A DNA stretch of 64,000 nt from positions 124,001-188,000 of the forward strand of contig NZ_BDBV01000019.1 of assembly GCF_001613165.1 (NCBI RefSeq). Reading direction: 5' to 3'. The DNA is from Nocardia mexicana NBRC 108244 (GTDB lineage: Bacteria > Actinomycetota > Actinomycetes > Mycobacteriales > Mycobacteriaceae). Both the position numbers and the translations under genes were made by a program. Positions 36,264 through 45,523 of the stretch are shown one piece after another. Every line of letters starts with the position of its first letter. The stretch's first letter is position 1. The notes beneath the pieces were generated by a model. It had not been told where the DNA came from and ran no database searches. It saw only the letters and a program-made list of their open reading frames with translations.

Positions 36264-36821
36264 TTATCTGGCTAGGTTCAACGTCAACTCTGCCAGTTTC
36301 TTGGCGCCTTCGCACGGATCCGGATGACCCGATCCGGGGCGATAGTTCACCCACCAGCCGATGACTCCGGCGTCGGCGGCCGGGGCCATCACGCCGCAGG
36401 AGTCCGAATCGTTGGGCCGATGCACCTGCAGCGCCCGGCGACCCTGGACGTTGATATCGACGGTGGTGTATCCGAGCCTGTCGTTGTTCTGCTTCTCGTT
36501 GGGCAGCGAACCCATCTCGTACCAGTTCAGGGTGGCCATGCCGTCGCCGCCGGGGGCCCCGATCAGATCCCACATGCACACCGCGCCGTTGAACGAGGAC
36601 GAAACGTCCTGGGCGCCGGTGGCCTTGGCGATCTCGTCGGCCTGGACCACCTCGCACTCGCGCAGCAGCTTGTCGAAGTTCATGTTGACTCCGGTGCCGC
36701 CGCCCGCCGGCTCCGCGGAACCGGACACGGTGCGCCCGCATCCGCCGACCGTCACCGCGACCGCCAGCGCCGCGACCGAGGCCGCCGCCGCCTTCGCCAC
36801 TCGCCTGCCCTGGCCGCTCAT
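36264..36821 (-). CDS. DUF3558-type lipoprotein (first of a pair by position)
   Basis: 185 residues from the ATG at 36821; a longer frame to 36926 overlaps the neighbouring gene and is rejected. The signal (AASVAALAVAVTVGGC) ends in a lipobox cysteine near residue 28. The mature part holds the DUF3558 pattern: FDKLLRECEVV at the start, an internal VCMWDLIG, and a final DPCEGAKKLAELTLN. The cysteines suggest two disulfides. Its start lies 8 bp after the stop of the other DUF3558 gene, behind GAGGGG. DUF3558 lipoproteins are common and uncharacterised in Nocardia and mycobacteria. Confidence 0.8.
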   Translation of the reverse strand: MSGQGRRVAKAAAASVAALAVAVTVGGCGRTVSGSAEPAGGGTGVNMNFDKLLRECEVVQADEIAKATGAQDVSSSFNGAVCMWDLIGAPGGDGMATLNWYEMGSLPNEKQNNDRLGYTTVDINVQGRRALQVHRPNDSDSCGVMAPAADAGVIGWWVNYRPGSGHPDPCEGAKKLAELTLNLAR

Positions 36822-36829
36822 ACCGCCCC

Positions 36830-37360
36830 TCACTTCAGTCGCTGCACGGTCAGCTCGGCCATCTTGCGATTCTTCACGCACGGATCGCCGCCCGGCTGCC
36901 CGAAGAATCCCGCGGAGGTCGACCATTCGAAGAAGTCGTCACCGAGCCGCACGGCCAGGTCGCAGATGCTGCCGTCGACGGTGGCGTCCTGGAAGCCGGG
37001 ATGCCCAGCGACCTCGATGCTCTCCGGGTTGCGGCCCTGCGCGGTAACCCACGCCCGTTCTCGCTCGATCGGGCTGCCCCGGTACGAGGCGAAGGTGACG
37101 CTCGGTGAGCCGACGCCGGCGGCCAGCCAGTTGCAGCCCACCGAATTCTTGTACGACCGCGAGATCTGCCCCAGCTCACCGAGATCGCGCACCTCGTCGT
37201 CGGTGAGGTTGCCGCACTCCCCCACGAACGGGCCCAGTGTCGCGACCTTCATCGGTGGTCGCACGGACGGCGACTCGGTATCGGAGTTGTCGCCCGACCC
37301 GCACGCCGTCAGCAGCGCTGCGATGGCCGTCCCCATGACGATCGCCGACATGATCCGCAT
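36830..37360 (-). CDS. DUF3558-type lipoprotein (upstream gene of the pair)
   Basis: 176 residues. The signal MRIMSAIVMGTAIAALLTAC ends at the lipobox cysteine (residue 20). The mature protein has the DUF3558 features: LGPFVGECGNLTDDEV, SVGCNWLA, ICDLAVRLGDDFFEW and the final DPCVKNRKMAELTV. It resembles the next gene in cysteine spacing and end motif, so the two are probably ancient duplicates expressed together. The function is not known. Confidence 0.8.
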   Translation of the reverse strand: MRIMSAIVMGTAIAALLTACGSGDNSDTESPSVRPPMKVATLGPFVGECGNLTDDEVRDLGELGQISRSYKNSVGCNWLAAGVGSPSVTFASYRGSPIERERAWVTAQGRNPESIEVAGHPGFQDATVDGSICDLAVRLGDDFFEWSTSAGFFGQPGGDPCVKNRKMAELTVQRLK

Positions 37361-37421
37361 GCCGCCGACTCTACTGGGCGGGGCGGCGGCACACAGTTCA
37401 CCGCGCGCCCGCCCGCCGAGG

Positions 37422-38790
<1,369 letters not shown>

Positions 38791-39309
38791 ATGGCACGCA
38801 CCGCCGCCAGGCTGGACGAGTTGGATCTGGCGATCCTCACCGCGATGCACGAATACCAGAAGGCGGGCATCCTCGAGCTGTCGCGGCGCACCCGCGTCGC
38901 CCGTGCGACCGTACAGTCGCGCATCGCCCGCATGGAGGAGTCCGGGGTGATCTCCTCCTACGATCCGCAGATCGACGTCACCGCCGCCGGTTTCGACGTG
39001 CAGGCGTTCGTCACGCTGGAGATCGCGCAGGGCGCGCTGGACGCGGTCGCCGCCGACCTGGAGACCATTCCCGGCGTGCTGGAGGCCTACGCCACCACGG
39101 GTTCCGGCGATGTGCTGTGCCGCATCGGCGCCGACTCCCACGCGGGCCTGCAATCGGTGCTGCTGAGCATCGATCGCAGCGCCGCGGTGGTCCGCTCGCA
39201 CAGCGTCATCGTCCTGTCCACGGTGGTCACCCACCGCACCCTCCCCCTCCTCCGCACCCTCACCCCCGCCGGCACCAGCAAGGCTCCCGCCTACCGCAAC
39301 CACGCCTGA
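38791..39309 (+). CDS. Lrp/AsnC family transcriptional regulator
   Basis: 172 residues from the ATG at 38791 (GGAG with 6-bp spacing); ATG 38785 and GTG 38779 are alternatives. The N-terminal helix-turn-helix is LDELDLAILTAMHEYQKAG to ELSRRTRVARATVQSRIARM, followed by the RAM ligand domain (VQAFVTLEIAQG, and GSGDVLCRIGADSHAGL). It is divergent from hppD, so tyrosine catabolism is the likely target. A CCCGGC/GCCGGG hairpin at 39311-39331 right after the stop may act as terminator. Confidence 0.88.
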   Translation: MARTAARLDELDLAILTAMHEYQKAGILELSRRTRVARATVQSRIARMEESGVISSYDPQIDVTAAGFDVQAFVTLEIAQGALDAVAADLETIPGVLEAYATTGSGDVLCRIGADSHAGLQSVLLSIDRSAAVVRSHSVIVLSTVVTHRTLPLLRTLTPAGTSKAPAYRNHA

Positions 39310-39421
39310 TCCCGGCCAAAAGCACGCCGGGAAATAAGAATGGATGCTCGCGCCGGGAGATGAGACGGGCGCACGGACGGGGGCGATGCGAGTAAGGCTC
39401 GAGCCGGACGGGCGGGACGGG

Positions 39422-40075
39422 TTATTGCCTGCGTAGGCGGGTGATCAGGCCTAAGACGTGGGCCTCGGCGGCGGTGCGGGCGTCGTCGGGATGTCCCGAC
39501 TCCAGGGACTCGACGATGCGGCGGTGTTCGCGCAGGGCGATGCGGCGGTTGGCCTCGCTGCGCCACAGGTCGCCGCGGTACAGGTGGGCCTGGGCCTCCA
39601 GGCGGGCGAGTTCGTCTGCGAGCGTGCGGTTTCCGGACCGGTCCCGGACGAAGGCGTGGAATTCCAGATCCAGTTCGGTATCGCGCGCGGTGTCGGTGTT
39701 GTCGCGCAGGTTCTTCTCCTGCGCGGCCAGCATCGCGTTCAGCTTGGCCAGGTCGAACGCGGTGACGCGGGTGGCGGCCGCGGCGGCGGCCAGGCCGTCG
39801 AGCACGGCCCGCACCGCGAGCACGTCACACACCTGTTCGTCGTCGATCGTGGCCACGCGCGCACCGGCGTGCGGCACGGCGACCGCCAGGCCCTCGTAGA
39901 TGAGCTGCTGCACCGCTTCCCGCACCGGGCTCCGGCTGACGCCGAGCCGATTCGACAGCCCGGGCACGCTCAGCGGTGTCCCCGGTTCCAGCTCACCGGA
40001 CAGCACCAGCTGCCGCAGTTGCCGGTGCACGGACTCGCCCAGCAGCGCACCGGCGGTCGGATCGGCGGCGGTCAT
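39422..40075 (-). CDS. GntR family regulator, FadR subfamily (FCD domain)
   Basis: 217 residues. Winged helix: QLVLSGELEPGTPLSVPGLS with NRLGVSRSPVREAVQQLIYE. The C-terminal FCD domain is all-helical, with DVLAVRAVLDGLAAAAAATR, an acidic FHAFVRDRSGN and the end RIALREHRRIVESLESG whose histidines bind metal in this family. The ATG follows AGGAGGG. It is the last gene in the minus-strand series after the oxygenase gene (30-bp gap), so it probably regulates the whole cluster 39422-45385. Confidence 0.88.
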   Translation of the reverse strand: MTAADPTAGALLGESVHRQLRQLVLSGELEPGTPLSVPGLSNRLGVSRSPVREAVQQLIYEGLAVAVPHAGARVATIDDEQVCDVLAVRAVLDGLAAAAAATRVTAFDLAKLNAMLAAQEKNLRDNTDTARDTELDLEFHAFVRDRSGNRTLADELARLEAQAHLYRGDLWRSEANRRIALREHRRIVESLESGHPDDARTAAEAHVLGLITRLRRQ

Positions 40076-40105
40076 CGCGCATCCCTCCTGATCATCACCC
40101 CTACG

Positions 40106-41098
40106 CTACTGCTGCGGACGATAATTGGCCCGGACCCGCTCGGCCAGGAATTCCGCCGCCGTCACGGGCGGGTAGGTGCCCCGCGGCCCCTGGATCACCG
40201 CGTCCCGATCCGCCTGCGCGAAGTAGGCGATGCTGTACCGGTCACCCTGGTATTCGCCGGGCCCCGGGCCGCGGACCCGATGGAAATTGGACGGCAGCAG
40301 GTCATCGCTCCAGCGGGTGAGCATGTCACCGATATTGCAGGTGATCAGCGACGACGACGGGGTGATCGAGGTCCACTGCTGATCCTGCATCTCCCTACCC
40401 GGGCACACCTGCAGGCCGCCCTGCCCGTCGCGCTGGAAAAGCAGTGTCAGACAGTCGAAGTCGGTGTGCGCACCGGCCCGCCACCGGCCGGGAACATCGC
40501 GCAGCTCAGGGGGAACGGCGAAGTAGTGCAGCAGCCGCAGCGTGCTCTGATACTGCTCGGATCCGGGGTCGTGGGCCGCGGTGAAGTGGTCGCGGGGCAG
40601 GCCGAGCCGATCGGCGAAGCAGGACAGCACCCGCATCGCGACGATCCAGCACCGATGCTCGAAATCGTCGACGGCCGAGACGAATCCGGGCAACTCGTCC
40701 TCGGTGGGCCACATCCCGTCCATATGCGGCCGGGTGATCTGATAGGACTCCTTCTGGTCCGGTACGCCGATCGACGGGCGCACCTGACTCAAGCTCTCCC
40801 ATCCCGCATTGTTCGCCTTGACCAGTGGATAGCGGCCCTTCACGGACTCCGGGAGCGCGAAAAACCCTGCGGTGTGCTCGAATACACCGTCGATCAGCTC
40901 CTGCGGGATGCCGTGGCCGGAGAGCTGGAAGAAGCCGATCTCGGTCGCGGCGGTCCACAGCTGATCGGTGATCTCCCCACGGCGAGCGTCGAAGTCGCTC
41001 AGGTCGATCACGCGGATCTCGCGGTCGTCGGTTTCGCTGCCGAGCCCGCCCATCTGCTGTTCGCGGGCCACTTCGGACAGGTCGTAACTGGCGGTCAT
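40106..41098 (-). CDS. Isopenicillin N synthase-like Fe(II)/2-oxoglutarate oxygenase
   Basis: 330 residues. The N-terminal DIOX_N part is IRVIDLSDFDARRGEITDQL and FFQLSGHGIPQELIDGVFEH. The catalytic domain has the facial triad as HTDFD (His and Asp) and a distal His in NFHRVRGP, plus the 2-oxoglutarate-binding RYSIAYF (Arg-x-Ser). The family hydroxylates or oxidises small molecules, including nucleobases and amino acids. It lies 24 bp after the substrate-binding protein gene and ahead of gntR, so its substrate is probably what the adjacent ABC importer brings in or a product of the amidohydrolase. Confidence 0.9.
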   Translation of the reverse strand: MTASYDLSEVAREQQMGGLGSETDDREIRVIDLSDFDARRGEITDQLWTAATEIGFFQLSGHGIPQELIDGVFEHTAGFFALPESVKGRYPLVKANNAGWESLSQVRPSIGVPDQKESYQITRPHMDGMWPTEDELPGFVSAVDDFEHRCWIVAMRVLSCFADRLGLPRDHFTAAHDPGSEQYQSTLRLLHYFAVPPELRDVPGRWRAGAHTDFDCLTLLFQRDGQGGLQVCPGREMQDQQWTSITPSSSLITCNIGDMLTRWSDDLLPSNFHRVRGPGPGEYQGDRYSIAYFAQADRDAVIQGPRGTYPPVTAAEFLAERVRANYRPQQ

Positions 41099-41122
41099 AG
41101 CTGCCTTTCTCGTCTGCGGATG

Positions 41123-42289
41123 TCAGCTGCCGACGCTGACGGTCGGGTCGAGGAATTCGGTGGTCACCAGGTCGCGGGCGGTCAGCCCGTCCGGCACGTG
41201 CGCGCCGCCGCGGCGCAGGATGGGGGTGAACTCGTCGATCACCCGCTGCACCCGCGCCGGGTCGAAACTGCCCAGCACGCCGTCGATTTCGTTGCCGATC
41301 AGGCCGCCGTCGACGAGCGACTTCGATGCGTAGGCGGCCAGCTCGGGGCTGTAGGGCGTGAAATTGGGGCTCTCCGCCACCACATCGGCGACGATCTCGT
41401 TCGTCCGGCTCGGATCGGCACGGAACTGCGCGGTGGAACGCTGGATCATCGGCACCAGCCGCTGCAGGCACGGGCGCAGCTCGTTCAACCGGTCGGCGCG
41501 GACGTTGACGGTGCGTGCGTATCCCTCGTACCCGACGTCCCGAAGCATCTGGTAGGCAACGGGTTTGCGCCAGGCGCGCAGTTCGTTCTGGTAGATGTAC
41601 GGCTCGGAGCTGACGAAACCCTGCTGTGCGAAGGACGGATCGGAGACGAAACGGGACGGGGAGTTGTCGTAGGACGCGTCGATCTGCCCGGCCGTCAGTA
41701 GCCCACGCGCCACCAGCCAGTCCGGATACAGCTGTCCCTGCGAAACCACCACCGGTGCACCGGATTTACCGATGTCCGCGATCCCGTGCCAGTCGGGATG
41801 GGTCTTCGGGTCCCACATCAGCAGCTGCGGGCTGTAGCGGAGCAGCGTGCCCACCGCGACGATCGGCTGCTGCCCGGCCGCCGCGATCGACTGCTCGGAG
41901 TGGGCCAGGCCCAGCGTGATGCTCGGATCGACGTACATCTGCGAGGGCACGGTCTGGAACCCGATGGCCGCACCGCCCGCGCGGATCTCCAGCTTCACCC
42001 CGGTGTCCTTGCCGTCGACGACCAGTGGGCCCGTGACCCTGCCCTGCTCGGGATCGACCCGATAGCCGGGACCCAGCAGCCCGAAGATCGGGCCCGAGTC
42101 GGTTTCCGGCTCCCACTGCAGTTGCACCGCAACGGTTTCCGGGCAGGACCCGGCCAGTTGTTGCTCCGGTGGTGCGGGCGGCAGGCTGACCGGCGCGCTC
42201 TCGGAACCGGATCCGCTGCACGAGGTCGCCGCTACCGCCGCCAGCGCGGCGAGCGCGGCTGTGCCGAATCGACGCAGCACGAATGTCAT
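41123..42289 (-). CDS. ABC transporter substrate-binding lipoprotein (NitT/TauT-like)
   Basis: 388 residues from the ATG at 42289. The signal (RFGTAALAALAAVAATSC) ends in a lipobox cysteine. The mature protein has QLQWEPETDSG, AGGAAIGFQTVPSQMYVD and GTLLRYSPQLLM, in keeping with the NMT1/THI5-like and SsuA-like binding proteins of group I nitrate/sulfonate/hydroxymethylpyrimidine importers. The 19-bp gap to the permease gene indicates co-transcription. Family precedent points to a small nitrogen- or sulfur-containing heterocycle or sulfonate, but the ligand is unknown. Confidence 0.85.
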   Translation of the reverse strand: MTFVLRRFGTAALAALAAVAATSCSGSGSESAPVSLPPAPPEQQLAGSCPETVAVQLQWEPETDSGPIFGLLGPGYRVDPEQGRVTGPLVVDGKDTGVKLEIRAGGAAIGFQTVPSQMYVDPSITLGLAHSEQSIAAAGQQPIVAVGTLLRYSPQLLMWDPKTHPDWHGIADIGKSGAPVVVSQGQLYPDWLVARGLLTAGQIDASYDNSPSRFVSDPSFAQQGFVSSEPYIYQNELRAWRKPVAYQMLRDVGYEGYARTVNVRADRLNELRPCLQRLVPMIQRSTAQFRADPSRTNEIVADVVAESPNFTPYSPELAAYASKSLVDGGLIGNEIDGVLGSFDPARVQRVIDEFTPILRRGGAHVPDGLTARDLVTTEFLDPTVSVGS

Positions 42290-42308
42290 GAGATTTCTCC
42301 GAGGGGTA

Positions 42309-43154
42309 TCAGCGGCCCGACGCATGCCAGCGGCCGACGGTGAGGCGTTGCGCCACAGTGAAGATCGCGAAGACCGCGACGCCGAACAGCGCGGCCAGCA
42401 GCAGCGCGGCCAGCAGGTCCTCCGACTGCAGCCGGGCCCGGTAGGTGTTGAGCAGGGTGCCGATGCCCGGCTGCCCCTGCGCGCAGAACATGTCGCCGAC
42501 GATCGCGCCGGTCACCGAGAGGCCCGCCGCCGTGCGCAGGCTCGTCATGATCGACGGCAGCGCGGCGGGCAACTCCAGCGACATCAGGCGCCGCAGCCGG
42601 CCGGCGCGGCCGAGGGTGAACAGTTCCCGCAGGTTCGGGTCGACGGAACGGATGCCGAACAGCGTCATGGCGATGATCGGGTGCACGGCGATGAGCACGC
42701 AGACGATGGTGCGCGCGGTGATCCCGTAGCCGAACCAGAGACCGATCAGGGGCACCACCGCGAGCACCGGAATTGCTTGCAGCACAACGGTTTGCGGATA
42801 AACGATGCGTTCGAGCATGCGGGCCTGACTCATCAGCACGCCGATGCCGACGCCGAACAGTACCGACAGTGCCAGGCCGGTCACCGCGACCCGGGCGGTC
42901 ACCGTCAACGCCTCCAGCATCACCTCGAGCTTCGCCGGTTTCAGCAACGACTCGGTGAGGACGACATGCGGCGGCGGCAACAGGAATCGCCGGTCCGGGA
43001 CCAGCAGCACCAGCGACACCAGATACCACAGCCCCAGCACGATCCCGAAGGAGAGCACGGGCGCGCCGATCCGGGTCAGCATCGCGCGCAGTCGAGGGCC
43101 GCGGAGGACCGGGCGAGCCAGCCCGGCCCGCGCGGGTACGACGAGGCCGACCAT
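42309..43154 (-). CDS. ABC transporter permease (NitT/TauT-like)
   Basis: 281 residues from the ATG at 43154, which shares a base with the stop of the ATPase gene (TGATG). Five or six membrane helices and the EAA-like loop LGRAGRLRRLMSLELPAALP (coupling to the ATPase) are visible. SIMTSLRTAAGLSVTGAIVGD is the conserved downstream segment of SsuC/TauC permeases. It forms the channel of the importer with the adjacent ATPase and binding protein. Confidence 0.9.
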   Translation of the reverse strand: MVGLVVPARAGLARPVLRGPRLRAMLTRIGAPVLSFGIVLGLWYLVSLVLLVPDRRFLLPPPHVVLTESLLKPAKLEVMLEALTVTARVAVTGLALSVLFGVGIGVLMSQARMLERIVYPQTVVLQAIPVLAVVPLIGLWFGYGITARTIVCVLIAVHPIIAMTLFGIRSVDPNLRELFTLGRAGRLRRLMSLELPAALPSIMTSLRTAAGLSVTGAIVGDMFCAQGQPGIGTLLNTYRARLQSEDLLAALLLAALFGVAVFAIFTVAQRLTVGRWHASGR

Positions 43155-43942
43155 CAGCACGCCTCCTTCAGCGACTCCGATACTCGCGAAACCTGTTGCG
43201 TGAACTCCGGATCGAAGCGCACCTCGCGGTCGCGCGGATAGGGCAGGCCGATATCGATCACCTCGTACACCCGGCCCGGCCGGGCCGACATGACCACCAC
43301 CCGCGAGCCGAGGAACACCGCCTCGGAGACCGAGTGGGTGATGAACAGCGCGGTGAACGCGTTGTCGCGGTACAGGCGCAGCAGTTCCTCCTGCATCACC
43401 AGCCGGGTCATCTCGTCCAGCGCGCCGAACGGCTCGTCGAGCAGCATCAACTCCGGTTCCAGCGACAGCGCACGGGCCAGCGAGACCCGCATGCGCATGC
43501 CACCGGAGAGCTGGTTGGGCAGCCGGCCCGCGAAGTCGGCGAGGCCGACCGCCGCGAGCGCCCGCTCGGCGCGGGCCCGCCGGGTGGCCCGGTCGATGCC
43601 CCGCAGTTCGGCCGACAGCTCCACATTGCGCCGCACCTTCCGCCACGGCAGCAGGGTGGCCTCCTGGAATATGAATCCGATCGAATCGGACTGCACCGCA
43701 ACGCTTCCCGAACTCGGCCGATCGATCCCGGCGGCGAGCCGGAGCAGTGTGGACTTGCCACACCCCGACGGGCCGACGACGGTGACGAATTCGCCCGGCC
43801 CGATCTCGAGGTCGATACCGGCGAGCGCGACGATGTCGCCTTCGCCGCGCCCCGCAAAGCGCCTGTGGACTCCGTCGAAGCGGACGGCGGCCGTGGGAAC
43901 ACGGTCCAGACGGAGGGCGGGCATGGGTTCCTGCAGCAGCAT
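43154..43942 (-). CDS. ABC transporter ATP-binding protein (NitT/TauT-like)
   Basis: 262 residues. Walker A GPSGCGKST, Q-loop FIFQEATLLPWRKV, signature LSGGMRMRVSLARAL, Walker B LMLLDEPFGALD and switch THSVSEAVFL are all intact. The FQEATLLPWRKV Q-loop is typical of nitrate, sulfonate and taurine importers. It overlaps the permease gene by one base. A 105-bp gap separates it from the amidohydrolase gene upstream. Confidence 0.93.
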   Translation of the reverse strand: MLLQEPMPALRLDRVPTAAVRFDGVHRRFAGRGEGDIVALAGIDLEIGPGEFVTVVGPSGCGKSTLLRLAAGIDRPSSGSVAVQSDSIGFIFQEATLLPWRKVRRNVELSAELRGIDRATRRARAERALAAVGLADFAGRLPNQLSGGMRMRVSLARALSLEPELMLLDEPFGALDEMTRLVMQEELLRLYRDNAFTALFITHSVSEAVFLGSRVVVMSARPGRVYEVIDIGLPYPRDREVRFDPEFTQQVSRVSESLKEAC

Positions 43943-44010
43943 CTCTCACCTACTTTCGGGCCGATTTACGTGCATCATTCGGCCTGCGTCCAGAATCTCG
44001 CAGATTGATT

Positions 44011-44058
44011 ACATGCAATCGCTGGAGTGTTTCCGTGTGATTAATGGTTATTGCATGT
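44011..44058. promoter_or_regulatory. Inverted repeat at the end of the amidohydrolase gene
   Basis: ACATGCAAT (44011-44019) and ATTGCATGT (44050-44058) are exact 9-bp inverted repeats 30 bp apart; the right arm overlaps the last codons of the amidohydrolase. Position upstream of the ABC genes and the AT-rich spacer fit either a GntR operator or an RNA hairpin. Inference only. Confidence 0.4.
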
Positions 44059-45385
44059 TCGATAGCCGTTTGACGAGATCCGCCTCCGAGACCCGGGTGC
44101 TGTGCCCGTCGCGAATCACCGCCTCGCCGTCCACCCACACGGTGTCGACCACGCGGGGCGAGGCGGCGGTCAGCAGGGTCGCGCCGGGATCGCGCACGGG
44201 CAGGCACGCGAAGTCCCGATCGAATCGGATCAGCGTCAGGTCGCCGCTGTCGCCGACGGCCACGCCGGTCGCCCCCTCCGACCGGCCCAGCGCGCGGGCG
44301 GCGCCGCGGGTCGCCATGCGCAGCATGGCGTCGAAACCCAGCACATCCGCGCGGGCGTGCGCGACCCGCTGCAGGTACGCACCCATGCGCAAGGCGAGCA
44401 GCATGTCCTGGGTGTCGTTGCTGGCCGCGCCGTCGACCCCCAGCCCCACCTCGACACCGGCCCGCAGCAACTGCGGAATCGGCGCGATACCGCTGCCAAG
44501 CCGCATATTGCTCAGCGGATTGTAGGAGACCGCGACCTCGCGTTCGGACAGCATGCGGCGGGCGTACTCGTCGAGGTGGCAGCAGTGGACCGCGAGTGTG
44601 CGGGGACCGAGCAGGCCGCCCGCATCCAGATAATCGACGGCCGAATATCCGGCGTGCAATCGGCACATCTCGTCGTCGGTCCCGGTCTCCGACAGGTGAA
44701 TCGAGATGGTCTTGTCGTGCCGCCGGGCGTACTCCCCGACCGCCGCCATGCCGTCGGCGGTCAGGCAGCGCGGGTTCGGGACGGCGAGCGCCGTCGTGAT
44801 CCGGGATCCCGCCAGGCGGCCGTCGAGTTCGTCGATGTGGTCGAAAACCGTTGGCAGCGGCTGCATCAGGCGCGGATCGAGCCCCCAGCGCCGGGAGGCG
44901 TCGGCGCGGTCGGCGACGCCGCGTCCGAAGACGACCCGGATTCCCAGTTCCGCGAGCGCGCGCAACGCCGCGTCGTGCACCTCCCCCGAGGGATTCGGCC
45001 ACATGTGCTCGACGACCGTGGTCACTCCGCCGCGCAACAGCTCCAGGCCGCCCGCGAGCGCGGACAGATAGGTCTGCTCGGCCGTGGCGGCCACGGTGTG
45101 CTCGCCGACGCAGCGCAGCCATTCCAGCAGCGGCAGGCCCTCCCCCGCCCCGCGCAGCACCGCCTGCTGCAGGTGGGTGTGGGTGTTGACGAAGCCGGGC
45201 AGCAGATGACCGCCGCAGCCGTCGGCGACGGGGAGTTTCGATCCGGAACCGGCGCCCGGACCGATCGCGGTGACCACCCCGGCTTCGACGACGACATCGC
45301 AGCCGGACAGCCAGCGCGGCCCGGTGTCGGTGGCGGCGTAGACGGTGACATCGGCGATGACGACGGACTGCGGACTGTGCACCAT
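44048..45385 (-). CDS. Amidohydrolase (deaminase of the AtzA/TrzN/guanine deaminase group)
   Basis: 445 residues from the ATG at 45385, which follows GGGAGGAA. Metal-site motifs of subtype III amidohydrolases: PGFVNTHTHLQQAVLRG, SIHLSETGTDDEMCR, AVHCCHLDEYA and GLGVDGAASNDTQDML, with the final Asp in the last. The family includes guanine, 8-oxoguanine and S-adenosylhomocysteine deaminases and triazine hydrolases. It is upstream of the ABC importer and oxygenase genes on the same strand. A purine-like or other nitrogen heterocycle substrate is inferred. Confidence 0.9.
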   Translation of the reverse strand: MVHSPQSVVIADVTVYAATDTGPRWLSGCDVVVEAGVVTAIGPGAGSGSKLPVADGCGGHLLPGFVNTHTHLQQAVLRGAGEGLPLLEWLRCVGEHTVAATAEQTYLSALAGGLELLRGGVTTVVEHMWPNPSGEVHDAALRALAELGIRVVFGRGVADRADASRRWGLDPRLMQPLPTVFDHIDELDGRLAGSRITTALAVPNPRCLTADGMAAVGEYARRHDKTISIHLSETGTDDEMCRLHAGYSAVDYLDAGGLLGPRTLAVHCCHLDEYARRMLSEREVAVSYNPLSNMRLGSGIAPIPQLLRAGVEVGLGVDGAASNDTQDMLLALRMGAYLQRVAHARADVLGFDAMLRMATRGAARALGRSEGATGVAVGDSGDLTLIRFDRDFACLPVRDPGATLLTAASPRVVDTVWVDGEAVIRDGHSTRVSEADLVKRLSNMQ

Positions 45386-45523
45386 GCGGCATTCCTCCCG
45401 GAAATGCGGCTGGTTCGCCCGCCGGCTACGGCGGTGCACCTCGCCCGTTGCAGCCATGAGCGACGTGCCGCAGAGCCTAACGCGGCCGTATTTCGGACCG
45501 GTTAATCCTTTCCGGGCACGGTG

